Positions 17,648 to 26,783 of a DNA stretch of 64,000 nucleotides are shown in pieces. The stretch lies in assembly GCA_902563095.1 (NCBI GenBank), contig CACEWA010000002.1, positions 1-64,000 of the forward strand, read 5' to 3'. The notes below the pieces were generated by a model. It searched no databases. It saw nothing but the letters and a program-made list of their open reading frames with translations, and had not been told where the DNA came from. Each line of letters starts with the position of its first letter. Within the stretch, counting starts at the first letter, position 1. A program made the position numbers and the translations under genes. The stretch comes from an uncultured Candidatus Poseidoniales archaeon (lineage in GTDB: Archaea > Thermoplasmatota > Poseidoniia > Poseidoniales > Poseidoniaceae).

Positions 17648-18826
17648 ATGGAGCCGTTTGAGGGTCTAGACTTCTACGACATCGAGTCACTATTGACTGA
17701 AGAAGAGATAATGATTCGTGACATGGTGAGAGATTGGGTAGATGAGGAAGTTCTACCAAAAATCGAACATGCTTGCGAAAAGGGAATTTTCCCAGATGAA
17801 TGGCGAGTTGCACTTGGTGAAATGGGAGTTCTAGGAGCGCCTCTGAAAGGATATGACTGCCCTGGATTGTCATATGTAGCATATGGCCTAATATGCCAAG
17901 AATTAGAGCGAGGAGATTCCGGTCTTCGTTCATTCGCTAGTGTTCAAGGCTCTTTAGCAATGTATCCGATTTGGGATTTTGGTAGTGAAGAACAGAAGGA
18001 ATATTATCTGCCAAAGATGACTTCTGGTGAATGGATTGGATGTTTCGGTTTAACCGAGCCAGATTATGGTTCCAATCCTGGTGATATGATCACTAAGGCT
18101 GAAGATATGGGTGACCACTACCTCCTAAACGGAGCAAAAATGTGGATTACAAATGGAACAATTGCAGATATTGCAATCGTATGGGCAAAATTAGATGGCG
18201 TGATTCGTGGCTTTATTGTTGAGAAAGACGATGAAGGATTTAGCGCTCCTGAAATGAAAGGAAAGCACTCACTAAAAGCTAGTGTAACCAGTGAACTTGT
18301 TTTCCAAGACTGCAAAATACCCAAAGACAGAATGCTTCCTAATGTCAAAGGCCTACGTGGACCGTTTTCATGTTTGAATAATGCTAGATTTGGAATATCT
18401 TGGGGTGCGCTTGGTTCTGCTATGGCATGTTTCCATTCTGCGAAAACTTATGCTCTATCCAGAATTCAATTCGATGTACCAATCGCATCTTACCAACTCG
18501 TGCAGAACAAATTGGCTTGGATGCTAAGAGAAATTACCAAGGGTCAGTTATTGGCCTATCACCTTGGAAGAAAGAAGGACGATGGAACTTGGTTCAATGA
18601 GCAAATTAGCCTTGCAAAGATGAACAATGTTGACATCGCTTTAGAAATCGCTCGTGTTGCTAGAGATATTCATGGCGCTAACGGTATTCTTGATGAATAT
18701 CCAGTAATGAGACATATGGCTAATCTTGAATCCGTGAAAACCTATGAAGGGACTCATGACATTCACAATTTGATATTGGGAAGATATATCACAGGAATTC
18801 AAGCCTTTACTCGAACTCTTGATTAA
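17648..18826 (+). CDS. gcdH: acyl-CoA dehydrogenase, glutaryl-CoA dehydrogenase-like
   Basis: 392-409 residues depending on start. It matches the glutaryl-CoA dehydrogenase branch: RSFASVQGSLAMYPI, IGCFGLTEPDYGSNP, GAKMWITNGTIADIAIVWAK, GKHSLKASVTSEL, GPFSCLNNARFGISWG and TYEGTHDIHNLILGR, the last holding the catalytic Glu. The enzyme oxidatively decarboxylates glutaryl-CoA to crotonyl-CoA in Lys/Trp breakdown, using FAD and ETF, whose genes lie 3-5 kb upstream. MEPFEGLDFYDIE was chosen as start because similarity begins there; ATGs at 17597 and 17621 are also in frame. Substrate is assigned by motif resemblance, not proven. Confidence 0.9.
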   Translation: MEPFEGLDFYDIESLLTEEEIMIRDMVRDWVDEEVLPKIEHACEKGIFPDEWRVALGEMGVLGAPLKGYDCPGLSYVAYGLICQELERGDSGLRSFASVQGSLAMYPIWDFGSEEQKEYYLPKMTSGEWIGCFGLTEPDYGSNPGDMITKAEDMGDHYLLNGAKMWITNGTIADIAIVWAKLDGVIRGFIVEKDDEGFSAPEMKGKHSLKASVTSELVFQDCKIPKDRMLPNVKGLRGPFSCLNNARFGISWGALGSAMACFHSAKTYALSRIQFDVPIASYQLVQNKLAWMLREITKGQLLAYHLGRKKDDGTWFNEQISLAKMNNVDIALEIARVARDIHGANGILDEYPVMRHMANLESVKTYEGTHDIHNLILGRYITGIQAFTRTLD

Positions 18827-20343
18827 GACCCAATCCAATCTTGGCAATGGTCAAAATCATTACTTGTAATCGCATTTGCATAAGTGCGCAACTGCTTTAC
18901 AGATTTACCATCAGACCATTCACCCATGTAACGCAATTCATCAGAATCTAGCAATTGGTTCCTAAAATCAGATTCTGATACCTCATCTCCTTGCAAACTT
19001 GCTACTAGCCAATTAGATTGAGTCGCTACCCTTCTGTAAAATCCCCAATCTGCTAGATCATCATGCGCTTCTGTAGCTTGAAGATAATGGCTTGCAACCA
19101 TTCTAGGGAAACCGTATCTATCGCTTGGGACTTCAATGAATAGTGCCCCATTTCCTAACAGTACTTGATGATGGACTCCAAAACATTCTGATACACTCAT
19201 GTCATCTTCGCTAACTGCAATATGTGCAAGGAAATTTTCAGGGATTCTTGATGTGTTAATTTGTAGGTGCTCTTGAACAGGACGCGCATATGGCGCTTCT
19301 AGGCTTACAAATAATGCCTGATTGCCCCAATTCCTCTCCAACGCCCAATCGAGAGCCAGTAATGAGTATCCAGCGCCCAAACTATGCCCACCAACTAGAA
19401 GATAATCGTGGTCTACATTCTCAGGCAGCAATGTAATCATAAATTCCAATGCTGCAGTTATTGCTACTGCTCTAGGAATATGATATGGATGGTTTGACAT
19501 TCCGTCTTCTTCGTGTAACTCGAATGTATCATATCCAGGCGGCATTACATCTGAAGGATATTGGATGAAGGCTACAGCGGTTCCTCGGGATGCTAATGTT
19601 TCAACCCAGTCCACATATGATTCAAAGAAAGGATTCGCAAATCCATGAAGAATTATCGCTAGCGGCATTTCACCATCATGGTTTTTGGGTAGAGCGAGAT
19701 AAACTGAGAAAACAACATCTTCTTCGTAATCTCCTTGAATACTCGAAACTTCTTCCGGCATAGGGTATTCGTAACTATTGATTTCAACAGCATACATTCC
19801 ATCTTCCATCTGCAGTTTTGGAGGAGATGGAGATAATCCTGCCATGGCGGTAATGCCTGGGCTGATTAGCCATACTGCTAGTAGAACCAGTATAATGTGA
19901 GCAAAATTACTGATTTTGTCTTTGGATTCTTTGAATGGATTGTCTGGAATCCCCCGAATAATCAGTACATTGCATAGAATGATGAAACCATAGGTGGTTG
20001 GAAGTAACAAGAAAGCATCTCTGTAGTAGGCAAGATTGAGCAATGTAAATATCAATAACAAACCGAAAATAACTCCTGTCAGCCCTACTGCAATCACCTT
20101 CTCCAAATTGCTAGCTTTACTGGTTCTATAATATGAAAATGGAATCGCAATTAGAAAGAATGCGAAAATTAGTGAATGAAATTCTCTCAAGAAATAAGTC
20201 CATTCTAAAGAACGTTTAGCCATTGGCCAAAATGCTCCACCCAAATCATTTCCTAATGCTAGCAGAATTAATGGCTCCAATAATGCAAGAATGAATCCCG
20301 CACCAAAAAGTAATGCCAATCTACGTTTGGATGGCATCTCCAT
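18823..20343 (-). CDS. membrane-anchored alpha/beta hydrolase
   Basis: About 506 residues. The N-terminal ~180 residues hold four or five membrane helices (ALLFGAGFILALLEPLILLA, FHSLIFAFFLIAIPFSYY, VIAVGLTGVIFGLLLIFTLL). An extracellular alpha/beta hydrolase domain follows with the oxyanion strand LAIILHGFANPF, the nucleophile elbow GGHSLGAGYS and a possible acid/His further down (GVHHQ or ASHYLQ). It is likely a lipase/esterase or a platelet-activating-factor-acetylhydrolase relative. The ATG at 20343 follows GGAG. It converges with the acyl-CoA dehydrogenase gene, overlapping by four bases, and follows the phytoene synthase gene directly. Confidence 0.75.
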   Translation of the reverse strand: MEMPSKRRLALLFGAGFILALLEPLILLALGNDLGGAFWPMAKRSLEWTYFLREFHSLIFAFFLIAIPFSYYRTSKASNLEKVIAVGLTGVIFGLLLIFTLLNLAYYRDAFLLLPTTYGFIILCNVLIIRGIPDNPFKESKDKISNFAHIILVLLAVWLISPGITAMAGLSPSPPKLQMEDGMYAVEINSYEYPMPEEVSSIQGDYEEDVVFSVYLALPKNHDGEMPLAIILHGFANPFFESYVDWVETLASRGTAVAFIQYPSDVMPPGYDTFELHEEDGMSNHPYHIPRAVAITAALEFMITLLPENVDHDYLLVGGHSLGAGYSLLALDWALERNWGNQALFVSLEAPYARPVQEHLQINTSRIPENFLAHIAVSEDDMSVSECFGVHHQVLLGNGALFIEVPSDRYGFPRMVASHYLQATEAHDDLADWGFYRRVATQSNWLVASLQGDEVSESDFRNQLLDSDELRYMGEWSDGKSVKQLRTYANAITSNDFDHCQDWIGS

Positions 20344-20357
20344 CCTATCAACTCCAA

Positions 20358-21650
20358 TCAAACATCAGGTAGTAGTCCAATCTTGGATAATCCCGTCCAT
20401 ACTGGGTTTAGCCACCCTGGGATAAATCTGTGTCTCAGATAAACTGCAGCAGCAAGAGTCAGTTTCTGGAATTTATTCAACTTGACACGCTTGGTGAATA
20501 CATCACCTTGTTGCCTCTCAATTTGCTTCAATATTTTGTCATAGAAAGCAATCATTGCTGCAGGTGAATATCGTGTTCTTCTAGGAAGCAAAGGTAACAA
20601 TTTCTTAGCCTCTTCAAGGTAAGTTCTTGCACGCTTAGCATAGTGGTGAATATATGGCTCCCATGTTGTATTCAATACAACATCTCCATTCAGTTCAGGT
20701 TCTGTAATTCCATTGGCTTCAAGTTCATTGAGAGGTAAGTAAACTCTGTTTCTTTGAATATCCTCTCCAACATCTCGCAAGACGTTTGTCAACTGCATGA
20801 AAATCCCCCAAGATTCTGCGAATTTCCTCGCTCTAGGGTCATCATATCCATAGATTTCAATGCACATCAAACCAACTACAGATGCAACTCTGTAGCAATA
20901 AACATACAATTCATCAAATGTTCGATACCTGTTATTGTACAGGTCATCTTCCATTCCTGTAATCAAATCATCGAACACACTTCTAGGAATATTGTATCGA
21001 TTAACGGTATCTTTCAAAGCAAGGAATACAGGGTCAGTGCTGCTGGTTTCTGAATAACAAGTGGACAATTTCTTTCTGAAGAAGAATAGTTGTGTGATTT
21101 TCTCAAGGTACAGATCTTCCTGCAAGATCGTGTCCTTGTTTTGTAGGCTCTCTAATTCTTCACGGTAAGCAACCGCTTCAGGGTCCATTTCTCCTTGAGA
21201 GCCAGGGAATCGATCTTGCCAATCACCATCTGCAATGTCGTCGGCTCTACGACAAAATGCGTATACTGCGCACATTGCGAGTCTCTGTTCTTCTGGAAGA
21301 TACTTGAAAGAATGATAGAAATTTCCAGCCTCACGCATTGTTAATTCTTCACAATATGAGTATGCCAATTTTAGCAATTCAACCGGAGGGTCTCTCGCCC
21401 AAATTGGAGCATCTAGGTGATGGAATGGGTCGATTAGTTCGTCTTGCTCACCAACAATTCCAATGAATGCTGCACCTTCTCTTAGTGCTTCCATTGCAGT
21501 AAGACTGACCGCTTTTACAGCATCAGCAGTCAAGTTGACAGCTGCACGCAATCTTTGTGCAGCAGTCATTCCTTCTTTGACGCCAACATCTTTCGAAGCA
21601 CCACCCTTGAGAGGGAAGAGCAAGTCGAGAGGTTTACGGCGTTCTAGCAT
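20358..21650 (-). CDS. squalene/phytoene synthase family protein
   Basis: 430 residues joining two prenyl diphosphates head to head. Both Mg-binding aspartate motifs are present: DDIAD within YAFCRRADDIADGDW, and DVGED within QLTNVLRDVGEDIQRNRVYLP. The first ~85 residues are an unusual extension (TAAQRLRAAVNLTADAVKAV) before the catalytic fold begins at HSFKYLPEEQR. In this lineage phytoene would feed carotenoid/retinal for rhodopsins, while squalene is the alternative. A second family member lies immediately upstream on the same strand, and a membrane hydrolase immediately downstream. Confidence 0.9.
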   Translation of the reverse strand: MLERRKPLDLLFPLKGGASKDVGVKEGMTAAQRLRAAVNLTADAVKAVSLTAMEALREGAAFIGIVGEQDELIDPFHHLDAPIWARDPPVELLKLAYSYCEELTMREAGNFYHSFKYLPEEQRLAMCAVYAFCRRADDIADGDWQDRFPGSQGEMDPEAVAYREELESLQNKDTILQEDLYLEKITQLFFFRKKLSTCYSETSSTDPVFLALKDTVNRYNIPRSVFDDLITGMEDDLYNNRYRTFDELYVYCYRVASVVGLMCIEIYGYDDPRARKFAESWGIFMQLTNVLRDVGEDIQRNRVYLPLNELEANGITEPELNGDVVLNTTWEPYIHHYAKRARTYLEEAKKLLPLLPRRTRYSPAAMIAFYDKILKQIERQQGDVFTKRVKLNKFQKLTLAAAVYLRHRFIPGWLNPVWTGLSKIGLLPDV

Positions 21651-21865
21651 GTCGCTCAGTGAGTATGTTTAACCCCTCACTTATCAGTGTGATGGTAGTT
21701 TGCACAGTACGCCCTACGGGCGAATGACAAAATCTAATTTTTCGTAAATGGGATAATGATTTGACCTTACTCATTCGATTTTTTAGAAATAAATTATGTT
21801 GAAATTTGGGTTTATTTTTCATATCCAATACTAAATTACAAGTTAGTGACTGTTTACTAATCGTA
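21651..21865. other. AT-rich intergenic region with one short hairpin
   Basis: This 215-base gap separates the two prenyl-synthase genes. It is strongly AT-rich with T-runs (around 21738-21745 and 21778-21792) and contains a perfect five-pair hairpin with a three-base loop, CGCCCTACGGGCG, at 21710-21722. It plausibly holds the promoter of the downstream gene and the terminator of the upstream one. No gene was seen. Confidence 0.5.
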
Positions 21866-22894
21866 CTAATCTTTACTTCCTGCATCTTTATTCTTCTCGA
21901 GTAGCCTTTTGACTCCTCCTGGAATAATTAACGCTCTGAGTAATTTTTTTGCGTAAGATTTTATTTCATCCCTTGTGACTTTTATTTTGTCTTTAGAATC
22001 TAGAATATTTCCTTCTCTAAGTAAGGTAACAGTTCTCTGTCCAATTAGGACTGGAAGCATACATGAAGCCTTCAATCTGAACTGTGTTTCTGGTAGCATT
22101 TTGATGTACTCTACTGCAGCATCTAAGTGATCATTTGTGATTTCAAGATACTCGTCATATAGTGGCCTGAAAGAATCAATATTTCCAGCATCTAGTAGGT
22201 CCTCAGGTTTCAAGTCGTGCCTTGCTAAAGCTTCTGCAGGAATGTAACATCTTCCGAAACGCAAGTCTTCTGGAATGTCACGAAGAATGTTGATCATCTG
22301 CAGGGCCTTACCAAATCTAATACCCTTCATGAAAAATTCTTCTTCCTTTTCATGCGATAATGAGATAATGTGTGCTAAAGTCATCTTTGTCCAAAACACG
22401 CCTACACATCCGGCAACCCTGTAGGTGTAATCATCCATTTCTGCATTATCGGCTAGAGCCGAAATACTCTCGCCTTCATTGGCTGGACCAAACCTCTCTA
22501 AATCCAAAATTTGGCCACCTACAATCACGTCAAGGCATTCCAACATCCGCTCTCTATCGGCCTCGGAATATACCTCTAATCCGTCTACAACATCTTGCAC
22601 GTTTCTTAGTAACTCTGCTTCATTCTCATTTTCTTGGATATCTGCAATATCTGAGAAATCTGGTAAGTCGCTTGACCTACCCTGGGCAACATCATTGTAT
22701 TCACGAAGTAATCTCAGCAATTCTTCAGTCTCTCCGTGTTTGGAATCGGCAATGGTATCAGCAACTCTGGCTAGCAAATAGAGAAGTCCGATTTGCCCTC
22801 TAATTTTCTTTGGAAGATATTTCAAAGTTGGATAGAAAGAACGAGAAGTTGCTTCTAGCAAAGCATCAATTTTAGCATTGATGAGTACCGGCAA
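21866..22894 (-). CDS. second squalene/phytoene synthase family protein
   Basis: 342 residues, shorter than its neighbour and without the N-terminal extension. It starts with SRSFYPTLKYLPKKIRGQIG and carries DTIAD and DIPED (INILRDIPEDLRFGRCYIP), so both metal-binding motifs are intact. The LLYLLARVADTIADSKH and QMINILRDIPED sequences look closer to squalene or 4,4'-diapophytoene synthases than to plant-type phytoene synthase. The TTG start is supported by GAGGGGAT a few bases upstream. Having two catalytically intact members suggests two C30/C40 products or a two-step squalene route. Confidence 0.88.
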   Translation of the reverse strand: MPVLINAKIDALLEATSRSFYPTLKYLPKKIRGQIGLLYLLARVADTIADSKHGETEELLRLLREYNDVAQGRSSDLPDFSDIADIQENENEAELLRNVQDVVDGLEVYSEADRERMLECLDVIVGGQILDLERFGPANEGESISALADNAEMDDYTYRVAGCVGVFWTKMTLAHIISLSHEKEEEFFMKGIRFGKALQMINILRDIPEDLRFGRCYIPAEALARHDLKPEDLLDAGNIDSFRPLYDEYLEITNDHLDAAVEYIKMLPETQFRLKASCMLPVLIGQRTVTLLREGNILDSKDKIKVTRDEIKSYAKKLLRALIIPGGVKRLLEKNKDAGSKD

Positions 22895-23056
22895 TAAATC
22901 CCCTCACTCAACCCGAATTGGTAATTGTTCTTGACCCTGTGGGAAAATAGTTTGGATTTAGCAGTTCTAATATGTCAAAACGCCGAAAACTAATCTTTGT
23001 ACATAGGCATATATTTGCCTTGAAAAATAGCAAGGCTTTATTTTGAACCAACCTAG

Positions 23057-23071
23057 CCCCTCTACGAGGGG
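23057..23071 (+). promoter_or_regulatory. hairpin sequestering the ribosome-binding site of the zinc-ribbon gene
   Basis: CCCCTCTACGAGGGG forms a perfect six-pair stem with a TAC loop. Its 3' arm GAGGGG is the only Shine-Dalgarno-like sequence before the GTG at 23078, six bases away, so folding would hide the ribosome-binding site. Confidence 0.5.
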
Positions 23072-23077
23072 ATTAGT

Positions 23078-24517
23078 GTGCAGTGCGACTCTTGTCTTGA
23101 GGAGATACCCGATGACAGTATATTCTGTCCCGAGTGCGGTGCTCGTCAGGAGATGAGTCGTGCAGGCGGCCTACCCGGTGTAGGAGGCATCGGATTAGGA
23201 GGCCAAGATGTAAGCGGTGGACGCAACTTTGGAGTCGTTTCTGGAGAGGCTGTAATCAACCAAAACATGCCGGGAATGCCCCCTCAAGGAATGCCTCCTG
23301 GCATGATGCCTGACATAATGGGGCAAATCGCTCCGACACTGCCAGGAATGCCTCCGGCTAATGTCACTCCTTTGCCAGGCCAAGCACCTCCAAATATCGG
23401 AGGTTCCAGAGGAGATTTACCTCCTTCTGCTAAGGGTCCTTCATTATCCAGTGGCGTCGGACCAAATGCCCAACTTGGGGAGATGGGCAACCAGGTTGGT
23501 GGAACTGCAGTTTCTAACAATCCATCTTTGTCTCCTACCGATGCGATGGTTAACAGAATCGCAGAAGCTGAAAGGGCGGTCAAGAATGAGCGCAGAAGCC
23601 AATGGCTGCAAATGAATCAACAATCAGCAGCTGATGTTCTATCTTCTATTGGAGGCGAGTTGCCTTCTCATCTCAAAGGACAGGATGAGACCAGCGCCGC
23701 AGAATTCCTAGCCAACGCTATTGGTTCAGGTAAGGACGAATCAGGAAATGATGCTCTATTCAAGCGCATGGCTGAAGTCGCTGTTCGCAGAGTGGCACGT
23801 AAGCGCGGTGTTGCAGTTGATACTCCTCAAACAAAAACTGAAAGTGGCGTTCTAATTGTAAATGTAACATACATTGACGATGGAAGAGTCCTAGATACTC
23901 CTGAAGACCTAACATCGGCTTTCGAGCATGCAATTTCAACAGAAATTGCTCTCAAAGGCCTTGAAGCCGTCGTCGACATCAATTTGTTCAGATCCAAAGA
24001 TGGTGCAATCGATAAAATCGGTAGTGACGGCGAGGCTGCATCACCGGTTGAAGACAGCGATGAAGAAATGTTTGCTTGCGAAGTATGTGATGGTCTTGTG
24101 AAAGAATCTGACAAAGAATGTCCACATTGTGGAGCGATATTCGAAGAAGAGGAAGATGAAGCACCTGCTCGAGGCCCTCCAGGTAGGGGTGGCCCGCCAG
24201 GTCCTAAGCAAGGTGGCCCTCCAGGTCCTAAGCGAGGTGGCCCGCCAGGTCCATCAAGAGGTGGAGGCCCACCTAAGAAAGGAAGCCCAAGCGGAGGTCC
24301 TCCAGGTCCTAAGCGAGGCGGCCCACCTAGTGGCGGCCCAGGTGGAGGCCCACCAAAGCGAGGTGGTCCTCCTAGCGGTGGCCCAGGTAGTGGAGGCCCT
24401 CCAAAGCGAGGCGGTCCACCTAGTGGCGGCCCAGGTGGAGGTCCACCAAAGCGAGGCGGCCCACCCGGTCCTAAACGAGGCGGTCCTCCTGGTCCTAAGC
24501 GTGGCCCACCAAAGTGA
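23078..24517 (+). CDS. double zinc-ribbon protein with Pro/Gly-rich collagen-like tail
   Basis: 479 residues starting with GTG. The N-terminal zinc ribbon is CDSCLEEIPDDSIFCPECGA. Residues ~30-140 are Gly/Pro/Met-rich and disordered (NMPGMPPQGMPPGMMPDIMG). A folded central region (~150-320) has helices and strands (AERAVKNERRSQWLQMNQQS, VLIVNVTYIDDGRVLDTPED). A second ribbon, ACEVCDGLVKESDKECPHCG, follows, and the last ~120 residues are GPPGPKRGGPP-type repeats. The tail is basic and may bind nucleic acid or undergo phase separation. No family was recognised. An SD-covering hairpin precedes it, and it is transcribed divergently from the prenyl-synthase genes. Confidence 0.75.
   Translation: MQCDSCLEEIPDDSIFCPECGARQEMSRAGGLPGVGGIGLGGQDVSGGRNFGVVSGEAVINQNMPGMPPQGMPPGMMPDIMGQIAPTLPGMPPANVTPLPGQAPPNIGGSRGDLPPSAKGPSLSSGVGPNAQLGEMGNQVGGTAVSNNPSLSPTDAMVNRIAEAERAVKNERRSQWLQMNQQSAADVLSSIGGELPSHLKGQDETSAAEFLANAIGSGKDESGNDALFKRMAEVAVRRVARKRGVAVDTPQTKTESGVLIVNVTYIDDGRVLDTPEDLTSAFEHAISTEIALKGLEAVVDINLFRSKDGAIDKIGSDGEAASPVEDSDEEMFACEVCDGLVKESDKECPHCGAIFEEEEDEAPARGPPGRGGPPGPKQGGPPGPKRGGPPGPSRGGGPPKKGSPSGGPPGPKRGGPPSGGPGGGPPKRGGPPSGGPGSGGPPKRGGPPSGGPGGGPPKRGGPPGPKRGGPPGPKRGPPK
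24174..24516 (+). repeat. in-frame Gly-Pro-Lys-Arg repeat tract
   Basis: A degenerate in-frame tandem repeat encodes units such as GGPPGPKR, GGPPSGGPG and GGGPPKR. Units of about 24-48 bases recur more than ten times with synonymous variation, typical of slippage- or recombination-expanded tails. The tract is the 3' end of the zinc-ribbon gene. Confidence 0.8.
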
Positions 24518-24557
24518 TCCAATCATTCATTTCTGATTGATTTCTATTTTAGAAAGT

Positions 24558-25469
24558 TTAGCGCAAGCCGGCTTCCTTTAAACTGGCTAGAAGCACTTGT
24601 CCTAACTCACTAGGGTCTCTTGCACAAGCGATTCCTGCTGCTTCGAAAGCCGCAAATTTCTCTTCTGCAGTACCTTTTCCTCCTGAGATAATAGCTCCTG
24701 CGTGTCCCATTCTTTTCCCGGGTGGTGCAGTTGCTCCTGCAACGAATCCGACAATTGGCTTGGTGCAGTTTTCTTTCGCCCAAGCTGCGGCTTCCTGTTC
24801 GGCATTTCCGCCAATTTCTCCGATCATCACAATCGCTTCAGTTTGCGAATCGGCTTCAAATGCCGCTAAGCATTCTATGAATCCTGTACCATTAACAGGA
24901 TCTCCACCGATTCCTATACAGGTCGATTGACCTTCATTGATACTCATTGTTTGAGCAACCGCCTCATATGTCAAAGTTCCAGATTTTGATACGATACCAA
25001 TTCTTCCTTTAGCGTGAATATGTCCAGGCATGATTCCTAATTTAGCGCCACCTGTCTCACCAGGGGTAATTATTCCAGGGCAGTTAGGGCCGATAAGTCT
25101 GACATTACTTCGGTTAGCAACATAAGCCGTAGCCTTAACCATATCTAGAGTCGGGATACCTTCAGTGATACATACAATCACTCCTTCGCCCTTAATGGTT
25201 TCAAATGCATTTGCTGCTTCCATTATAGCTTCACCAGCAAATGGTGGAGGAACGTAGATCACCGTTGCATCGGCATCGGTTTGAGAAATCGCTTCAACCA
25301 TGCTATCGAAAACTGGGACTCCCAGAACTTCTTGTCCACCCTTGCCGGGAGTAACTCCTCCGACAAGGTTAGTGCCATACTCGACCATTTTACCTGCATG
25401 GAACATCCCTTGTTTTCCTGTTATACCTTGAACTAGGACTTTAGCATCTTCTTCAATCCAAATAGCCAT
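24558..25469 (-). CDS. sucD: succinyl-CoA synthetase alpha subunit
   Basis: 303 residues starting [21 protein letters not shown]. The CoA-binding Rossmann region, [29 protein letters not shown] and the phospho-His loop ([19 protein letters not shown]) are all present. It makes succinyl-CoA hydrolysis drive ATP/GDP phosphorylation in the TCA cycle with SucC. The start overlaps the sucC stop region by one base, so translation is coupled; an upstream in-frame codon would give a longer overlap. Confidence 0.96.
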   Translation of the reverse strand: MAIWIEEDAKVLVQGITGKQGMFHAGKMVEYGTNLVGGVTPGKGGQEVLGVPVFDSMVEAISQTDADATVIYVPPPFAGEAIMEAANAFETIKGEGVIVCITEGIPTLDMVKATAYVANRSNVRLIGPNCPGIITPGETGGAKLGIMPGHIHAKGRIGIVSKSGTLTYEAVAQTMSINEGQSTCIGIGGDPVNGTGFIECLAAFEADSQTEAIVMIGEIGGNAEQEAAAWAKENCTKPIVGFVAGATAPPGKRMGHAGAIISGGKGTAEEKFAAFEAAGIACARDPSELGQVLLASLKEAGLR

Positions 25470-25470
25470 T

Positions 25471-26679
25471 TCACTCACCGCCTCCAATTAATGATACGAT
25501 TTTCTGCGCCCCATCTGCTAAGTCATCAGCAGGATAGATGTTCAAATCCGAAGCAGCGAGTATCGCCTTTCCTTCATCGACATTTGTTCCAGCTAATCTT
25601 ACGACCAATGGCACATCTAGCCCTAAGGATTGTGTTGCTCCAATAACCCCCTTTGCTATGATGTCACAGCGCATGATTCCTCCAAAAATATTCACTAGAA
25701 TACCTTTGACATTCGGGTCTTCAAGAATAATCGAGAAAGCGGTCTTGACTTGTTCCTCATCCGCACCTCCACCGACATCTAAGAAGTTAGCAGGCTCGCC
25801 TCCATAGAGTTTGATTACATCCATTGTCGCCATTGCTAATCCTGCTCCATTTACCAAACAACCTATGTTGCCATCAAGTTTGACGTAAGAAAGACCGGTT
25901 TCTTTGGCTCTAATTTCAACCTCTTCTTCTTCAGAAAGATCTCTTAGTTCATCCCAGTCTTTGTGGCGGAACTCTGCATTTTCATCAAAACTAATTTTCG
26001 AATCTAAAGCAATAATTTCATCATCTTCAGTCTTTACTAATGGGTTGATTTCTACCATTGCACAATCTTGAGCAATGAACATGTCATACATCTTTCCTAG
26101 CATCTTGAAAAAGGATTTCAAAGCATTACCAGAGAGCCCTAAGGCCATACCTAGGTCTCTTTTCTGGAATCCAAGGAGTCCTGAATTAGGGTCGACATTG
26201 ATCTTGTGAATTTTCTCAGGAGTATTGTGAGCTACATCTTCAATATCCATTCCGCCTTCAGTAGATGCCATAATCAGCACATCTTTGTTCTCTCTATCGA
26301 CAAGTAATGCTAGGTAGTATTCGTGGGCGATAGCGCATCCAGATTCGACGTATAGGTTGTTGACTATTTTGCCTTCATCACCGGTTTGAATTGTAACCAA
26401 AAGGTTACCAAGAATGTTTGAAGCATACTTCTCAACATCCTCTCGAGAGAATGCAATTTTCACTCCACCTTGCATAACTTCTTCACGTGTTTCCGGATGG
26501 AACATTGTTCCCTTTCCGCGACCACCAGCATGAATCTGACTTTTGACTGCTACAACCTTAGAACCTAGTGCGTCATATGCCTCCAGTGCATCGTTAACGC
26601 TAGTACAGTGTACGCCTTCTAATACTGGAACTCCAGCTGCTTTCAGCAGTGCTTTTCCTTGATACTCGTGGATATTCAT
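25471..26679 (-). CDS. sucC: succinyl-CoA synthetase beta subunit
   Basis: 402 residues starting [19 protein letters not shown], the standard SucC beginning. The ATP-grasp domain is seen in [17 protein letters not shown] and [22 protein letters not shown], and the ligase domain in [19 protein letters not shown] and [24 protein letters not shown] precedes the ATG. It forms an operon with sucD on the minus strand and is divergent from the nucleotidyltransferase gene at 26784. Confidence 0.96.
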   Translation of the reverse strand: MNIHEYQGKALLKAAGVPVLEGVHCTSVNDALEAYDALGSKVVAVKSQIHAGGRGKGTMFHPETREEVMQGGVKIAFSREDVEKYASNILGNLLVTIQTGDEGKIVNNLYVESGCAIAHEYYLALLVDRENKDVLIMASTEGGMDIEDVAHNTPEKIHKINVDPNSGLLGFQKRDLGMALGLSGNALKSFFKMLGKMYDMFIAQDCAMVEINPLVKTEDDEIIALDSKISFDENAEFRHKDWDELRDLSEEEEVEIRAKETGLSYVKLDGNIGCLVNGAGLAMATMDVIKLYGGEPANFLDVGGGADEEQVKTAFSIILEDPNVKGILVNIFGGIMRCDIIAKGVIGATQSLGLDVPLVVRLAGTNVDEGKAILAASDLNIYPADDLADGAQKIVSLIGGGE

Positions 26680-26783
26680 GATTCTCCTCGGCTCCTCCGA
26701 CCAAAAGACGCCCCTTCAATGATGCGATTTGATTTAGACCACCTCGCGATGTGTTCAATAGCAAAGTTGCAGTCGGATTGAAT

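Noticed and set aside
23827..24522. Minus-strand open frame rich in Pro and Gly opposite the zinc-ribbon tail
   Set aside because: The repeats GGPPGP read as Gly/Pro in the reverse frame too. Zinc ribbons and the upstream start support only the plus strand.
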